From: Heliopora coerulea
Lineage: Eukaryota > Cnidaria > Anthozoa > Scleralcyonacea > Helioporidae
NCBI GenBank assembly: GCA_030142905.1
Contig: JASJOG010000219.1
Location: forward strand, 374,001-438,000
Direction: 5' to 3'
Length of the DNA: 64,000 nucleotides
Under the pieces are notes generated by a model, which made no database searches, was not told the origin of the DNA, and saw only the letters and a program-made list of their open reading frames with translations. This document shows positions 1-10,603 of this stretch, in pieces. Within the stretch, counting starts at the first letter, position 1. Each line of letters opens with the position of its first letter. The position numbers and the translations under genes are program-made.

Positions 1-2519
1 CTATTAAAAATATGAACATGGGTCCCTAAGACTGCTCCGACATTTAGTCGGAGCATTGCTCAATTTTGGGCTGTCTCTCAAGTTGGGGCCCCTAGTAAGA
101 TGGGGGCCCGGAACAAATTGAAATTTTTCTTAGGATGGAGTTTGACGAACGTTCATCTATCATTCAAGCTTAGTTATAATACAGGATAACGGCTCGGGAA
201 ACTGCGGATATCTGGGTGTCTAAACACCTGCACAATCTGGACTGCGGGTGTCCAACATAAGAAGGACATCTACAACATTTTAGTCAAAAAGATAATTGGT
301 GTCGATATTCCCAGGTGCATTCCTCTTTTTGATGGATATGAATTTACATGTTACGATAAGGTGATTCGTTAGCAGCATTGACTGCTCTGAAAGCTCTTCA
401 TTGTAGAAAACAGAAAATCTTACAACACAGAAAGTTTAGAGGTTGGTTAACTGCCGAATTTATGATGAAGATTTCTTACGTTTCGAGCTATGGCCCTTCG
501 TCAGAGAGTGAAACGAGTTCTAAAAGAAGAATGGCAACTGGACTAGGTTTTATACTAAAGGGAGTCATATGACAAAAATTAACCGATGAAATGTGAGAAA
601 TAAAAACAAACATCAATTACCTAGCAACGACAAGGAAGTCACTTGCTATTTTTAACAGCGATCAGTAAACCGGCCCGGGGAGAAATCGCTAGAGAACCCG
701 GGGGAATAGAAATTTGCAAACGATAAAAATGAAAACAAAGCCAAGGGAAAACAGCGTATTAGCTAATGTTTCTATCTGCCCATGCTAGACAAAAACAAAA
801 ACTTATAATGTGGTTAAATAAAAGCAAAACGCTCGTTGAGCCAATGGGGATGAGTAGTTCCAAGTTTGAAAATGAGACGCCTTTCCTGTCTTTTGCGGGT
901 ATCATTGCCACAGGAGATGAATGAGATGGCACAAACTTTAACATGATAGCGCTAACCATTCTATTTCGGATATTAAGCGTTTTACCTTTTCAGAAAGTCG
1001 TGAATATCTGACATTATTTAGCAGATTCACTGGTAACTTTCCCGGTGAAAGTCTATTATGACACCAAATATTACTGGACAAAAAATGTATTTACTTTCTT
1101 AAACCAAATTACGTATGTGATGCCACAGTGTAGCAAGGTATAGTGTTCTTCGTCCATTTTAGTGTATAAAATTTGGATGAAAACATGCTTCACTAACCCA
1201 AAATGAGCATGAACTGACCAAAAAGTAGTACATTTTGCGTTGCAAATGCGAGAGGTCTTGTAACTAACACCTTACCATGGCAACTTAACTTTCGTGCATG
1301 TATTCATGTTCAAGTTTGAAAACCTGATTAACGTTCAAAATTTTAAGGGAATTTGTTCAACACTCTCAAAGATATTCACAACTTTCTAAATTTTCAGAAT
1401 GCTCTGTCAATCTTATGACCTCACAAATGCATATCAAAGAAGTACAAAAGTCTTTGGGCTTCTACACGTTGGACGCGTGAAGCAACGCAGTAACTGTACG
1501 CCATGACACTTGAAAATTGTTTTAATGACACCTTTCACACTAAAGGTTACAATTTTAATAATACTGTACCAGTTTATTTTATATAAAAATCTCAGTGGAA
1601 GTAGTGGTGCAATTTGATCCCGAAACTATATGTGCGGCTCTGCTCTGCAAATGTAGTGTTTTGTTTCCAAAGCCTTTACGTGAGATCCCCACTACAATGA
1701 AACATATACATTATGATAATGCATGCACAAGTAGAGTTATTCACCGACTTTCGAATTTTCCGTACTTGGTTCGGTTTACATATATTCGCTTCAGATCAAA
1801 TAGTTTGATTAATGAGAATATTGAAAATACGATTACTAACCGGATAGTGAGAATAATCGAAACTTCAACATGACTTATCGAATGACCACATACGTCATAT
1901 GTCAGATTGAACAACGGCAATGTCTACCTGCAGATGACTGCAGAAACGCCGAGAGGAAAGACATGTAACTGAATCCTCGATTGAAGTTGTCTTTTATTAG
2001 TCGGGTATTCATGTCAATGTTGGAATAAGAACAGACCATTATACCAAAATAAATTCAATCAGAACTGTATTAAGGCGTCCACGGAAGCGATGATGAAGTT
2101 AAATCTTAAGCCCGTTTAGTCCAGATCTAACTTAACATACATAGAACAAGAAGGTAAGGACAGTGTACTTTAACATCTATGTTTTGAAAGAAAATTCTGT
2201 TACTTTCTCATGACCACCCTAATGCTGCTGCTTACGCCTGACTGCGTGTTGATTAGCTGATTCACTTGTTATAGCTGGATTATATACATGGTATGGTAAA
2301 GTAATGAACTGCGTATTTAATCATAACTATAATTATTGTATATGTTTACGTATGCTACTTGGCACAACTCCGTATTTCGCATCATATCCACACTTCATTG
2401 CCTTCTCCAATGCTGTTAATTTGGCTTTTGGGGCTGACGTCAATTGGGCAGGTAGTAAACGAAATATTGATCAAAATCTTCGACATACCGAGGAGTTAAG
2501 GGTTAACGCAGTATAAAAA
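1..2519. other. No gene recognised
   Basis: I read both strands and found no frame with recognisable domain content. Short frames here are below 95 codons and lack splice context. A GGGCCC-rich patch at about 74-112 resembles hAT-type MITE ends such as the one near 34.0 kb. Confidence 0.5.
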
Positions 2520-2815
2520 GGCCACTTTTTAACACCTGCATCCGATATCTTGCCCCTTCACCGGGTGGAAACTTTGGGGTCTGCTGAGGGTGTGCACCAT
2601 TGAAGACATTATATTGATGAGAAAATAAAACAGGAGGTAAAATTGGAACCGTTACAAAATACTAGTAATTCTTTTATGAATAGATATTTTGCAATGTCAG
2701 TCGTTTACTGCAAATATTTAATAAAAAAGTACGTTGATACACATTTGCATAAGCCTTGAGGAGTCCTTCTTGATTATTTTTTATCTTTTAATATTCTATA
2801 TTCTTGTTTCTTAAG
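2520..2815 (+). repeat. Intron block of duplication unit 1
   Basis: This block matches 5425-5725 in direct orientation, with shared stretches around 'TTGATGAG' and near the end around 'CTTGATTATT'. It sits immediately upstream of the death-domain exon at 2816, so it is the intron that was duplicated with that exon. In unit 2 the matching intron is separated from its exon by about 5 kb of inserted retroelements. Confidence 0.6.
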
Positions 2816-2944
2816 TATGTCCCAAAACAGAATTGGAAATTGAAGATCTAATTGGAGATGATTACGAGAAGATCTATGCTGACTTAAACGTCAAAAATAC
2901 GGAAAGAGATTACAAGACATTGGCTGGGAAAATGGGGTTTACAT
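2816..2944 (+). pseudogene. Death-domain exon, unit 1, truncated
   Basis: A splice acceptor (AG at 2814-2815) opens a frame reading into a death-domain N-terminal half, with EDLIGDDYEKI and DYKTLAGKMGFT. The spacing of Leu, Trp-position Tyr and Ala-Gly resembles the MyD88/IRAK class of death domains, which assemble innate immune signalling complexes. The related exon at 10948 continues for about 50 more residues, but here homology stops after 'GFT' and the sequence runs into PLE-like DNA and a stop at 3024. The second half of the fold (helices 4-6) is therefore missing and this copy cannot make a complete domain. The MyD88/IRAK comparison is from memory of the family, not a search. Confidence 0.65.
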
Positions 2945-3530
2945 GCCGAAAGGCCTTTGCGCTCTTTGCAAGCGCTCGCAAATTGGGACAGTACGTGGAG
3001 CAGCAACGAGTAGGAAAAAATTGAGCTCCTTATTTCATGGGTTTTACAACAAAACAAATCCGTTTCAATCCTCCAAATACAATTTTTTGTGAGGACTGGA
3101 ACTTTGCACAAAACTTAACAGGTAAGCTTCATGACTCGAAAACAGTAGCATCACCACAAATCCTTCACTGTCTAGCGTTCTGTCACATCTTACCGAAACT
3201 GGCCACTCTGCATCTCTTGATGATTTCAAAATTCTTTCTTCCTGCAATTCAATCCCTGAACATTTGATAAGAGGAAGCCTCCTAATCTCAAAACTTAAAC
3301 CATCTTTAAATGGGAATCTTAGCTCTGTTCCTCTTTTGTTCTTTTAGTAATCTTACACTGTTATTTCGTATTTCCGACTTATAACTTCCTGTAATCTAAT
3401 ACCTCTAGCTATCTATTTATTCACTGTAAACTGTAATTATATCTCCACTCTGATGATGTTGCGTGATGCTACGAAACGTTAGTGCACTTAATAAAACTTC
3501 ATTTTTATCCTTGTCATGGCTTTATACCGC
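2945..3530 (+). mobile_element. Penelope-like element 3' fragment (family B, copy 1)
   Basis: From about 3150 a broken frame gives the end of a GIY-YIG-type PLE protein: a Thr-Gly-His, then SLDDFKILSSCN and LLISKLKPSLN, followed by a stop and a 3' tail containing a hammerhead motif (3446-3484). The same tail appears at 20.7-21.3 kb and 57.4-57.8 kb. The reverse transcriptase part is absent. The segment 2945-3150 is too degraded to assign firmly and may belong to the same insertion. This element replaced the 3' half of the death-domain exon of unit 1. Confidence 0.7.
3446..3484 (+). ncRNA. Hammerhead-type ribozyme motif (PLE-B copy 1)
   Basis: All conserved core elements are present in order: CTGATGA (3450-3456), GAAA (3473-3476), then ACGTT placing U16.1 and U17 at 3479-3480. 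Stem I is CACT/AGTG (4 perfect pairs). Stem II is GTTGC/GCTAC with one T-T mismatch and a five-base loop. Stem III is minimal (A-U closing CG), as reported for PLE-encoded hammerheads, which may act as dimers. One extra T lies between the core A9 and stem II. Cleavage is predicted after 3480 and is untested. Confidence 0.65.
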
Positions 3531-3799
3531 GTTTTGTTCTGGGCACTGATTTTTATCCTTAAACTGTGATTTCCGCCTGGCTCCTCTCTTGCTACAGTAT
3601 TGAAATGGCTATTCAATTCAAAAAGGCCGTTGATGCAAGGCTCCTACCACCTCTACCATCTTCAAAGTAGCTTCTTGCAAGAAGTCACTGTTAAAAATAA
3701 GCGGAGAAGGTGACAAAAAGAATAGATTAGCTTATTCACTAACAATGCGTCACATCTTGTGGCAAGTCAATAGTCTGAAAGTTATTTTTTGAATTGCAG

Positions 3800-3886
3800 A
3801 ACGAAGTGCTAGAATACACGATGAGCAGGACATGATGGATATAGGAAATACATTGCTGTCTGATAACGGAAAAAGCGTCAAGTCAG
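3800..3886 (+). pseudogene. Linker exon, unit 1
   Basis: An 87-bp exon bounded by 'TTGCAG' and 'GTGAGA', phase 2 in and phase 1 out, encodes an acidic, Ser-rich stretch (DEQDMMDIGNTLLSDNG). It is open throughout. Its partner at 12955-13041 has identical length and identical splice sites but one in-frame stop. The equal length with no indels supports past coding use. No domain is recognised; it is probably a flexible linker after the death domain. It is called pseudogene because the upstream exon of this unit is truncated. Confidence 0.5.
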
Positions 3887-3927
3887 GTGAGAAAAGTCTA
3901 CAATCGTGAAAACTGTTCTGTTGACAG

Positions 3928-4013
3928 GTATTATTTCATGCCATTGTCGCGGTATCGCTCAAGGTTTGTTCGCTGTGATGCTGAAAGACCAGAGCCTTAG
4001 CTGTATTGTTACG
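3928..4013 (+). pseudogene. Third exon of unit 1 (conserved short exon)
   Basis: A putative exon of 86 bp follows a 41-bp gap that starts GTGAGA and ends ACAG. It continues the linker reading phase and encodes a hydrophobic run containing CHCRGIAQGLFAVMLKD. The matching frame in unit 2 (13079-13161) reads CHYYGITEGLLAVIFKD, so the protein is conserved while the DNA differs, partly at third positions. It ends at a phase-0 donor 'ACG|GTGAGA'. The domain is not recognised; the pattern of short hydrophobic strands could be part of a beta-rich domain. The very short intron makes this exon call uncertain. Confidence 0.4.
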
Positions 4014-4740
4014 GTGAGACCAAACAATGCAGGTTATTTCAATTTTCTTGTATTAGCGTTAGAGTAAGGTGTATGAAAGAACATCACTCATACAAGGTCG
4101 ACCGGTCCAAACTTTAGAACGAGTTTATTAATCATCGTTTGGTATAACACTTTTTGAAGAATTTAATTTGAGACAGGTTCGTACTATAAATACTGCAAAA
4201 AGTATTTTTTGAGCACAGGCTGTTATCCACAAATACTGCTCCATCACGAAATCCTCTCTTTTTAACCCTGACAAATGGTTAGTCATTGCAAAACCTTTTA
4301 AGGATTTGCTTCACTTTCTGTTTCACGTGCATTGCATATACTGACTTTTATCGACATGTTTACGCCCTTATAGTTACCCATGTCAGCGTAATTATTTTAA
4401 TTTATTCCTTCCTTTCACGCGTATGAGAGATCCAAAATTAGGCCATTCCATTCCGCAAAATTGGTCGAAAAAAATATATCAGCACATCGACCAAAGGTAG
4501 TTTAGAAAAGGTTTCATTTTGTCCTCAGCTAATGAGCAAGAAGAGGGAAAAAGGGGTGGACTTTGTCACATTGATTTGATGCTAGCAACTAGAACGATCG
4601 TTCGTACCAGATACATTTGGACATTCGTTGAAAACCATTTACGTTTTCTTAGTCATAACGTGATAGTTTCTTAAAATAAGAGGAAATACCATTTTACACA
4701 CCCAAATACTTTTACACGCACTGCTATTTATGATGAATTT
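4014..4740 (+). repeat. Downstream flank of duplication unit 1
   Basis: The sequence after the third exon matches 13162-13670 in order and orientation, for example the shared 'CGACATGTTTAC' and 'TTGATTTGATG' stretches. Homology fades near 4740. No coding frame is seen, so it is read as intron or intergenic DNA duplicated together with the exons. Confidence 0.55.
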
Positions 4741-5424
4741 ACTTAGTCAGCTAAGCAAAGTCCGTTAGTACTCTTTTCGATAGGTTATCTTAATGGGGAA
4801 GGTTGCCGAAGCGGTATGGCCAACCTATCCCGGACAGCATAAAAACGACTTAGAACTGCTGAATAAATGTATTAGAAAAGAAAGTGTTAGGCATGATTTC
4901 CAAAGTTTTCAAGTACTCCTTACAGTCAGTTGTATGTTTTTGAAACACCAAGCACATCTATTGTTTGAATAATAGATTTTGGACGTGTTCAAATGCTCTT
5001 CTTTTTTATTAATGTATTTTAGCTAACGTGGACTCTCAACTTTTGTATTAAATGTTACCATTACTAACAATGCCTTAATCCTTCCTGCTTCCGTATTCTT
5101 AGACTCACCCAAATTTGCTGAATGCTCAAATATTCGTAGGAAAACGAACCGATTACTCCGAAATCTAAAAATATGGGAATTGTTGGGCCGTATTTTCGAG
5201 ACATCCCCTTGAAAAGTAAAATCTTTGAGCATTAGCCAGATCAAAATAGTGCACTTGACTTTTTATGATAGAAACACTAAACTATCAGACACAACTGGGA
5301 ACATGGTATCATCCGTTTGACTCCGAAGCCTTTTTCAACTGTGTTCATTTTACTTTGGAGACGGACGTAACTTATACATTGAAATATATTTGACATGTGT
5401 GTTAGAATAGGATAAAAAGGTCAG
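4741..5424. other. Nothing recognised
   Basis: Spacer between the two duplication units. I see no domain-bearing frame, terminal repeat or microsatellite. Confidence 0.4.
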
Positions 5425-5725
5425 GATTTAAGCCTGGCTGTTCATATCTTGCCCGTCATCAGGTGAAGATCATCTAGCTTGATAAATGTGTACATTATTT
5501 GAGACAAAATATTGATGAGCAAACAGTAAGAGATAAAATCCGAATTCCAAAAATTCTACAATGAATACAATGAATATGTCGCCGTTTGTATAAACTATGT
5601 CAATCTCTTACTCAGACTTTCCAACAAGAACTTGAGTTTATTCACATTTCCATAAACCATGAGGGACTCAACTTGATTATTGTTTTAGGTGTCTTTTAAT
5701 AATTTTATGTTCTTAATCATTCTTA
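5425..5725 (+). repeat. Intron block of duplication unit 2
   Basis: Direct copy of 2520-2815. It marks the left part of unit 2; the matching exon is now at 10948 because retroelements occupy about 5.79-10.89 kb. Confidence 0.55.
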
Positions 5726-5817
5726 TACAACTTTCTCCTCTCGTTTCCTTTAAAACAATTTTAATATAACTCCTTAGGATATTCCGAGTTTAAAAATCTT
5801 TAAAATAAATAAAACAA

Positions 5818-5860
5818 AACACAACGTTTCAAACAGCTTAGCTGTTCTTTGTCAGGTGTT
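5818..5860 (-). ncRNA. Hammerhead-type motif, core-mutated (PLE-E left arm)
   Basis: Read on the minus strand: stem I AACAC/GTGTT is perfect and stem II is AACAGC/GCTGTT around a TAA loop. GAAACGTT is intact, but the catalytic box is CTGACAA instead of CTGANGA (core G8 to A). Cleavage should be lost. Compared with the right arm (9121-9163), both stems show compensating base changes. Confidence 0.55.
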
Positions 5861-6304
5861 CTTCAGATGCCCTTCTCGTGACTGTTCATTCGCTTTGTAA
5901 TCACTAATTTAGAGCACTGTATGTCTCTGACACCACATCGCTCTTTTTTTACCAAGGACATTACAAGCTTCTTACACCACGTTCCTGTTTCCTATCCATG
6001 TTAAAATGCATTTTCAAGTCTCCAATTGATCAAAGTTATTCAGCACATTTTCCCCCGATGTTTCTCATGCAGTGATTCAATTCCCTCATGAACCTTTCTC
6101 TGTCCTCACCCATTTTCTCTCACTGCAACTGTAGCATTGCCCCAGTCTACTCCTCATAAATGACACACTAAACCCCCATTCTCTTGTCGCATCCCTTGAT
6201 TGACAGATGACAGTCTGCTTTGTTCTAAATCCTCTTTTGTTACCATCGATTTACTCATGTGTTCATTTTTCCTTGCCTGGAACAATCTCCACGTTTTCTA
6301 GACG

Positions 6305-6474
6305 TATAGTAAAACTTGCGTAAGTCGGATTCGATTGTGCATCAAAATTTAATCCGACTTAAGCAAAATCCAAGTTATGTGTTATAAAGTTAGAAATCAA
6401 CGAAAGTTTTTTATGCACCCGAGATAGCCAAAGATCAAAGTTTATCGAGTCTGACTTAGGCGAGTTTTACTGTA
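6305..6474. mobile_element. 170-bp MITE nested in PLE-E
   Basis: Inverted ends TATAGTAAAACTTGCG and CGAGTTTTACTGTA enclose about 170 bp. Their inner parts also pair (TAAGTCGGA with a mutated TCTGACTTA). It interrupts the GIY-YIG frame exactly after the 'THIY' residues, where the right arm has no insertion. The TA-rich flanks suit a Tc1/mariner-type target. It has no coding capacity. Confidence 0.65.
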
Positions 6475-7856
6475 TATATGAGTTCCGCATGCACATGGGA
6501 TTTTGTAAAGCACACCTTTCCGTTCATTCCGCAATGGCTTTCGACATTTGGATTCAATTTCCCTTAATTTTTGTCCTCGTTTATAAAGTTTCTTTAAAGG
6601 AGTATCAGGCGGCCACTTTGTTAAATTGTTCTGAAAAAACCTTTTAAATAAGGAATAATGACTGTTCCACAATTATTATCCCTTTCCTGTTCTTGATTAT
6701 TATTATGTTTCCCTTTTCTCATATATTTTCCAGCAACCTTCCTGGAATACTTATTTGCTACAAATACGTCTTCAATATTTCGTAATATTTCTTAGAGTTG
6801 ATCCTTATATAACAACCATGCTTTATGTCCAAACCCTTTTATAATCCCTTTCATGCTGTTGGGATGATTTGACCTTTCCTGAACATTTATATTCGTATGT
6901 GTTTTCTTGTAGTGGACATCACATTCAATTTTCTTTGTTTTCCTGTTTACTCTCAGTTTCAAGATCTAAGACAGATAAAACATCTTCTTGGTTCCTCTTT
7001 TGTAAACACAATTACTCCAGGTTCGATGTTATTCAAATTATCCAATATTTGCTGGGCGTCCTCTTTTATATATTTTATTTAACTATCATCTACATACCAA
7101 CTCCATTCGTTCATTGTTTGAAGTAAGACTTGTATGGCCTTCAATTGAAACTCCTCCATATAGATTATGGTTATCTTACCGGTAACACAAAGACCAATTG
7201 GCCCACAGTCCAGTATGTAATGTTTTCTATCATACTCAGAATAGGTCAGGTCAAACATCCATCTCAATAACTCCATAACTAATATAACGCCTGATCAAGT
7301 TTTGTTGGGATGGAGCACGAAACTTGGTAAGACAGTCGAAGGAAAGAAAATGTCAGAAGGAGGAAAACGATTAAAACAGAAATACTGCCATGCACCTAGA
7401 GTTATAAGGCTACCAAATACACAAAAGGAATGAGAGGTATAGTGTCAACTGTAGAAATCCTCTTTGAAAAGATTTTTGCGAACCCTGGTCCCTATTTTGA
7501 ACACGACACATGGGAGAAGTGGTCTTTATCTTAATAATGCTCAGGAATTAAAGGGAAAAATTAAAAAGTGGAGGACAGAAAGGAATGAAATCCTTATGAG
7601 ATATGATGTGAAGAATTTGTATCCATCAATACCCATTGGCAACGCACTGGAATTAGTTGAAAAATTACTACAAGAAAATAGAAACTTGAGAGATACGACT
7701 ACAATACGCGTTTTTTCAATAATGCTATTATTGAGATCGATGTATGACGTGACCTATTGTGAATATGATGGAAAACATCACCTACTGGACAGCGGACAAA
7801 TTGGTCTGATGTTACCGGTAAGACAGCTATAATCTCTATGAAAGAGTTTCAATTGC

Positions 7857-8022
7857 AGCTACTGCGGAACCGGGGGAGCTGCAGGGGTGTAGCCTCCCTT
7901 TTTTCCAAATGTAATGTTGAAACAACTACGCTTTAAAACACTTGTGCAATTTCCCAGAGAAGCATACAAAATGTTGTATTTTTATCTCAAGCCCTCCCAC
8001 TCGTAGTTCCGCTCCGCCGTCC
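7857..8022. mobile_element. hAT-like MITE in PLE-E reverse transcriptase
   Basis: Relative to the left arm, about 165 bp is inserted here. The right end read in reverse starts CAGGGACGGCGGAGCGGAAC, and the left end carries the related CTGCGGAACCGGGGG. The flanks share AATTG, so a short target duplication is likely. No frame. Confidence 0.55.
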
Positions 8023-9120
8023 CTGAATTGAAAGTTACAGAAACCTCATTTCAACCATTGAACAAATGGCATTGGTATGTAGATGATAGTGAAAAAAAAA
8101 TGTATGAAAAAAGGAAGTCAGCAAATATTGGATAATTTGAATAACATCGAGCCTGGAGTGACTGCGTTTACAAAAAATGACCAAGAAGATGTTTTACCTG
8201 TCTTAGATTTTGAAACTGAGAGTAAACAGTAAAATAATGAATATTGAATTGTCCACTATAAGGAAACACATACGAATACAAATGTTCGGGAAAGGTTCAA
8301 TCATCTCAACAGCTTGAAGAAAGGGATTATAAAAGGGTTTGCTGAGAGAGCAAGAACATTATGTGATCAGGATAAACTTTAAGAACAATTACGAAATGCT
8401 AAAGACGTGTTTCTAGCAAATAGGTACTCAAGAAAGGTTGTTGAAAAATGTATGAGAGAAAATGAAACATAATAATAATCAAGAACAGGGAGGGGATAAT
8501 AATCGTGCAACAGTCATAATATCTTTTCTAAAAGGTTTTTCAGAACAATTTAAGAGAGTAGCCGCATGACACTCCTTTAGAGTCACTTTTGAAACTGGAC
8601 GAAAAGTAAGGGAAATTAAATCCAACTATCGAGAGCCATTGCTGAATAAACAGAAAGGTGTGCTATACAAAATCTCATGTGCATGCAGAACACATATATA
8701 CGTCTACGGAACGTGGAGATTGTTGTAGACAAGTAAAACTGAACACATGAATAAAGCGATGTTAACAAAAGAGGATTTTGATTAAGGCAGACAGTCATCT
8801 GCTGATCAAAGGATGGAAAAGGAGGATAGGGGCTTAGCGTGTCATGGTGTAGAGTGTTTGAAAGGAATAGATCGAGACAATGCTAGAGTTGCAGTGAGAG
8901 AAAATGAGTAAAGATAAAGAAAGGTTCATGAGGGGATTGAATCACTGCGTGAAAAATATCGAGGGGAAATGTGCTAAATAACTTTGATCAATAGTAGATA
9001 GGAACGTGGTGTAAGAAGCATTGTCCTTGGTAAAAATCAGCAACGTGGTCTAAGAGACATATAATGCCCTAGATGAGTGGTTACAAATCAAATGGGAGGT
9101 TGTGAGAAGGTTGTCTGTCG

Positions 9121-9163
9121 AACATCTGACGAAGAATAGCTAAGCTATTAGAAACGTTGTGTT
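9121..9163 (+). ncRNA. Hammerhead-type ribozyme motif (PLE-E right arm)
   Basis: CTGACGA (9126-9132) and GAAACGTT (9151-9158) frame a 6-bp stem II, AATAGC/GCTATT with a TAA loop. Stem I AACAT/GTGTT gives five pairs including one G-T. Extra bases AG and A flank stem II, which departs from the canonical layout. The core itself is intact, unlike the left arm. Predicted cleavage is after 9158. Confidence 0.6.
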
Positions 9164-9203
9164 TTACTTTATTTATCTTAAAGATTTTCAATTTGGGAAT
9201 ATC

Positions 9204-9215
9204 AAAAAAAATATT
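9204..9215. repeat. Left 12-bp target duplication of PLE-D
   Basis: AAAAAAAATATT here is repeated exactly at 10894-10905 and flanks the family-D insertion. This fixes the insertion boundaries at 9216-10893. An A/T-rich 12-mer is low complexity, so chance is possible, but its position at both ends argues for a real target duplication. Confidence 0.65.
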
Positions 9216-9484
9216 GACATGTTTGAGGAAGTTGATCGTCCAGGTTAGTGTAGTCTTGAGAAAGACTGTTGGTTGAAGTGACTGACGTTTCGACAGCCTT
9301 AGCGGCGGTCATCTTCAGAGTCAAAAGGAGAGTAAAGGTCAGGTTCGCCTGTATTTGTATCTGGCTCGTCCGTGATAAGTGGGCGGTCGTATTAGTCATG
9401 GAGGTGTGATATTTGGCGAGAAGCAATGGGTGTGGTTGTGTAGGCGTTAATTATCAGTTTGTCGAAGTGTAAGTCTATTGGCTG
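9216..9484 (-). mobile_element. PLE-D inverted left arm
   Basis: About 270 bp that is the exact reverse complement, as far as I could compare, of 10594-10863. It is the 3' end of the same element in opposite orientation and includes its hammerhead motif. PLEs often carry such terminal repeats (pseudo-LTRs) in direct or inverted orientation. Identity of the two arms suggests a recent insertion. Confidence 0.8.
9279..9323 (-). ncRNA. Hammerhead-type ribozyme motif (PLE-D left arm)
   Basis: Reverse-complement twin of 10755-10799, with the same core, stem I and stem II. Being on the opposite strand, it would act only in a transcript reading leftwards. Confidence 0.6.
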
Positions 9485-9553
9485 TACAATAGACTTACAC
9501 TTTCAATAGACTGAGTCTATTTTCAATAGACCACAATAGACTTACACTTACAC
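9485..9553 (+). repeat. Junction patch of AATAGACTTACACTT units
   Basis: Between the inverted arm and the truncated reverse transcriptase lie about three partial copies of AATAGACTTACACTTTC plus a small palindrome, AATAGACTGAGTCTATT. The unit is the start of the right arm (AATAGACTTACACTTCG at 10599). It looks like stuttering or template-switch filler made during integration. Confidence 0.6.
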
Positions 9554-10603
9554 TTTCAAAACAACTGTAAACACTACAAACAGTTACATGGCACGGCAAT
9601 GGGCTCACCCGTTTCTGTTGTGGTTGCTGAAATTGTAATGCAACCCATAGAGGAACGAGCTCTTGCAACTTACAAACACACGTTACCTTTTTGGTTTCGT
9701 TACGTTGACGACACGATTACTGCACTACCCGAAGACGAGATTGACGAGTTTCACAAACACATTAACGAACAGAACAGTCACATACAATTTACCAAAGAGA
9801 TTGAAGAAGACGGAGCTATTCCGTTCCTTGACTGTTTGGTAAGTCGTGACAATAACAAACTACAGACCACTGTCTACAGGAAACCAACGCATACTGACAG
9901 ACTACTTGACCAATCATCGTACAATCCAACCTCACACAAAGCTACCACCATCAAAACATTGACGAGACGCGCACAACTCATTTGTAACTCACCCGACGCT
10001 CTACGCCAAGAAAATGACTACCTACAATGCGTTTTCCACAAAAACAACTATAACTCTGACTTCATCAAACTTAACACTTACAAAGACAATGAACGCGACA
10101 AAAACAACAGTCCGACAACAACTACAGCAACGATACACTACATAAAAGGTACGTCTGAGATTATCTCGCGTATCTTACGACCATACAACATACGAGTAGC
10201 GCACAAACCCATCACAACTTTACGACATGTACTGACTAACGTTAAGGACAGAGAACAACCGCACGAAAGACAAGGTGCAATTTACAAAATTAATTGCTCC
10301 GACTGCCAAGCCACTTATATAGGTGAGACTAGCAGAAACTTAAATATACGACTAACAGAACACAAACGAGCGACAAAAAACGGAGACAAAACCAACCACA
10401 TTGCCGAACACCACCGACAAACCAAACACAACATTGACTGGGATTCGGCAAAATGCATTACGTACAGCACCAACTACAAACAGCGACTCACACTAGAAAG
10501 CTGGTATACGAACTTAGAACAAAATCCATTAAACCGATCACAACAATTACCGGGACCTTACAAACGACTAATTCACAAAGTCAAACGTGCGAGCAGCCAA
10601 TAG
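9551..10603 (+). CDS. Penelope-like reverse transcriptase with GIY-YIG endonuclease, 5' truncated
   Basis: The frame is open from about 9551, upstream of the ATG at 9599, and reads through the reverse transcriptase B' motif YKQLHGTAMGSPVS into the catalytic FRYVDDT (residues 31-37 from ATG) and the IPFLDCLV thumb region. A Lys/Asn-rich linker follows, then a C-terminal GIY-YIG nuclease: AIYKINCSDCQATYIGETSR (about residues 227-246) and LTEHKRATKNG with the catalytic Arg/His-rich helix. It stops at 10603, just inside the right arm. The fingers part of the reverse transcriptase is missing, so it is a 5'-truncated copy, as expected for target-primed integration. It has no stops, consistent with youth, but it cannot be autonomous. 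Confidence 0.9.
   Translation, partial: HFQNNCKHYKQLHGTAMGSPVSVVVAEIVMQPIEERALATYKHTLPFWFRYVDDTITALPEDEIDEFHKHINEQNSHIQFTKEIEEDGAIPFLDCLVSRDNNKLQTTVYRKPTHTDRLLDQSSYNPTSHKATTIKTLTRRAQLICNSPDALRQENDYLQCVFHKNNYNSDFIKLNTYKDNERDKNNSPTTTTATIHYIKGTSEIISRILRPYNIRVAHKPITTLRHVLTNVKDREQPHERQGAIYKINCSDCQATYIGETSRNLNIRLTEHKRATKNGDKTNHIAEHHRQTKHNIDWDSAKCITYSTNYKQRLTLESWYTNLEQNPLNRSQQLPGPYKRLIHKVKRASSQ

Larger units (their letters stand above)
5790..7290 (-). mobile_element. Penelope-like element, family E, inverted left arm
   Basis: On the minus strand this arm reads a PLE reverse transcriptase segment (MELLRWMFDLTYSEYD, GPIGLCVTGKITIIY, then the catalytic WYVDD at about 7080-7090), followed by a GIY-YIG region (GVLYKIPCACGTHIY near 6480-6540) and a 3' end at about 5790. 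Between them the frame is broken by stops. The same protein in the same order is encoded on the plus strand at 7370-9190, so the two copies are head to head with their 3' ends outside. The arms differ at many positions, so the arrangement is old. A 170-bp MITE splits the GIY-YIG part. The protein is non-functional here. Confidence 0.75.
7370..9195 (+). mobile_element. Penelope-like element, family E, right arm
   Basis: This plus-strand copy carries more of the reverse transcriptase than the left arm: a short upstream piece (RGIVSTVEIL), then the motif YDVKNLYPSIPI (about 7600-7640), the Gly-rich turn region at about 7800 and the catalytic WYVDDS near 8070-8090. A GIY-YIG segment (GVLYKISCACRTHIY, about 8660-8700) follows, and the 3' end with a hammerhead is at about 9190. 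The longest open piece is 7464-7832; frameshifts and stops break the rest, and a hAT-like MITE sits between two reverse transcriptase motifs. PLEs copy themselves by target-primed reverse transcription with the GIY-YIG nuclease. Confidence 0.75.

Noticed and set aside
9202..9426. Independent 74-codon minus-strand gene
   Set aside because: It is the reverse-complement copy of the PLE-D 3' region; the same peptide appears on the plus strand at 10652.
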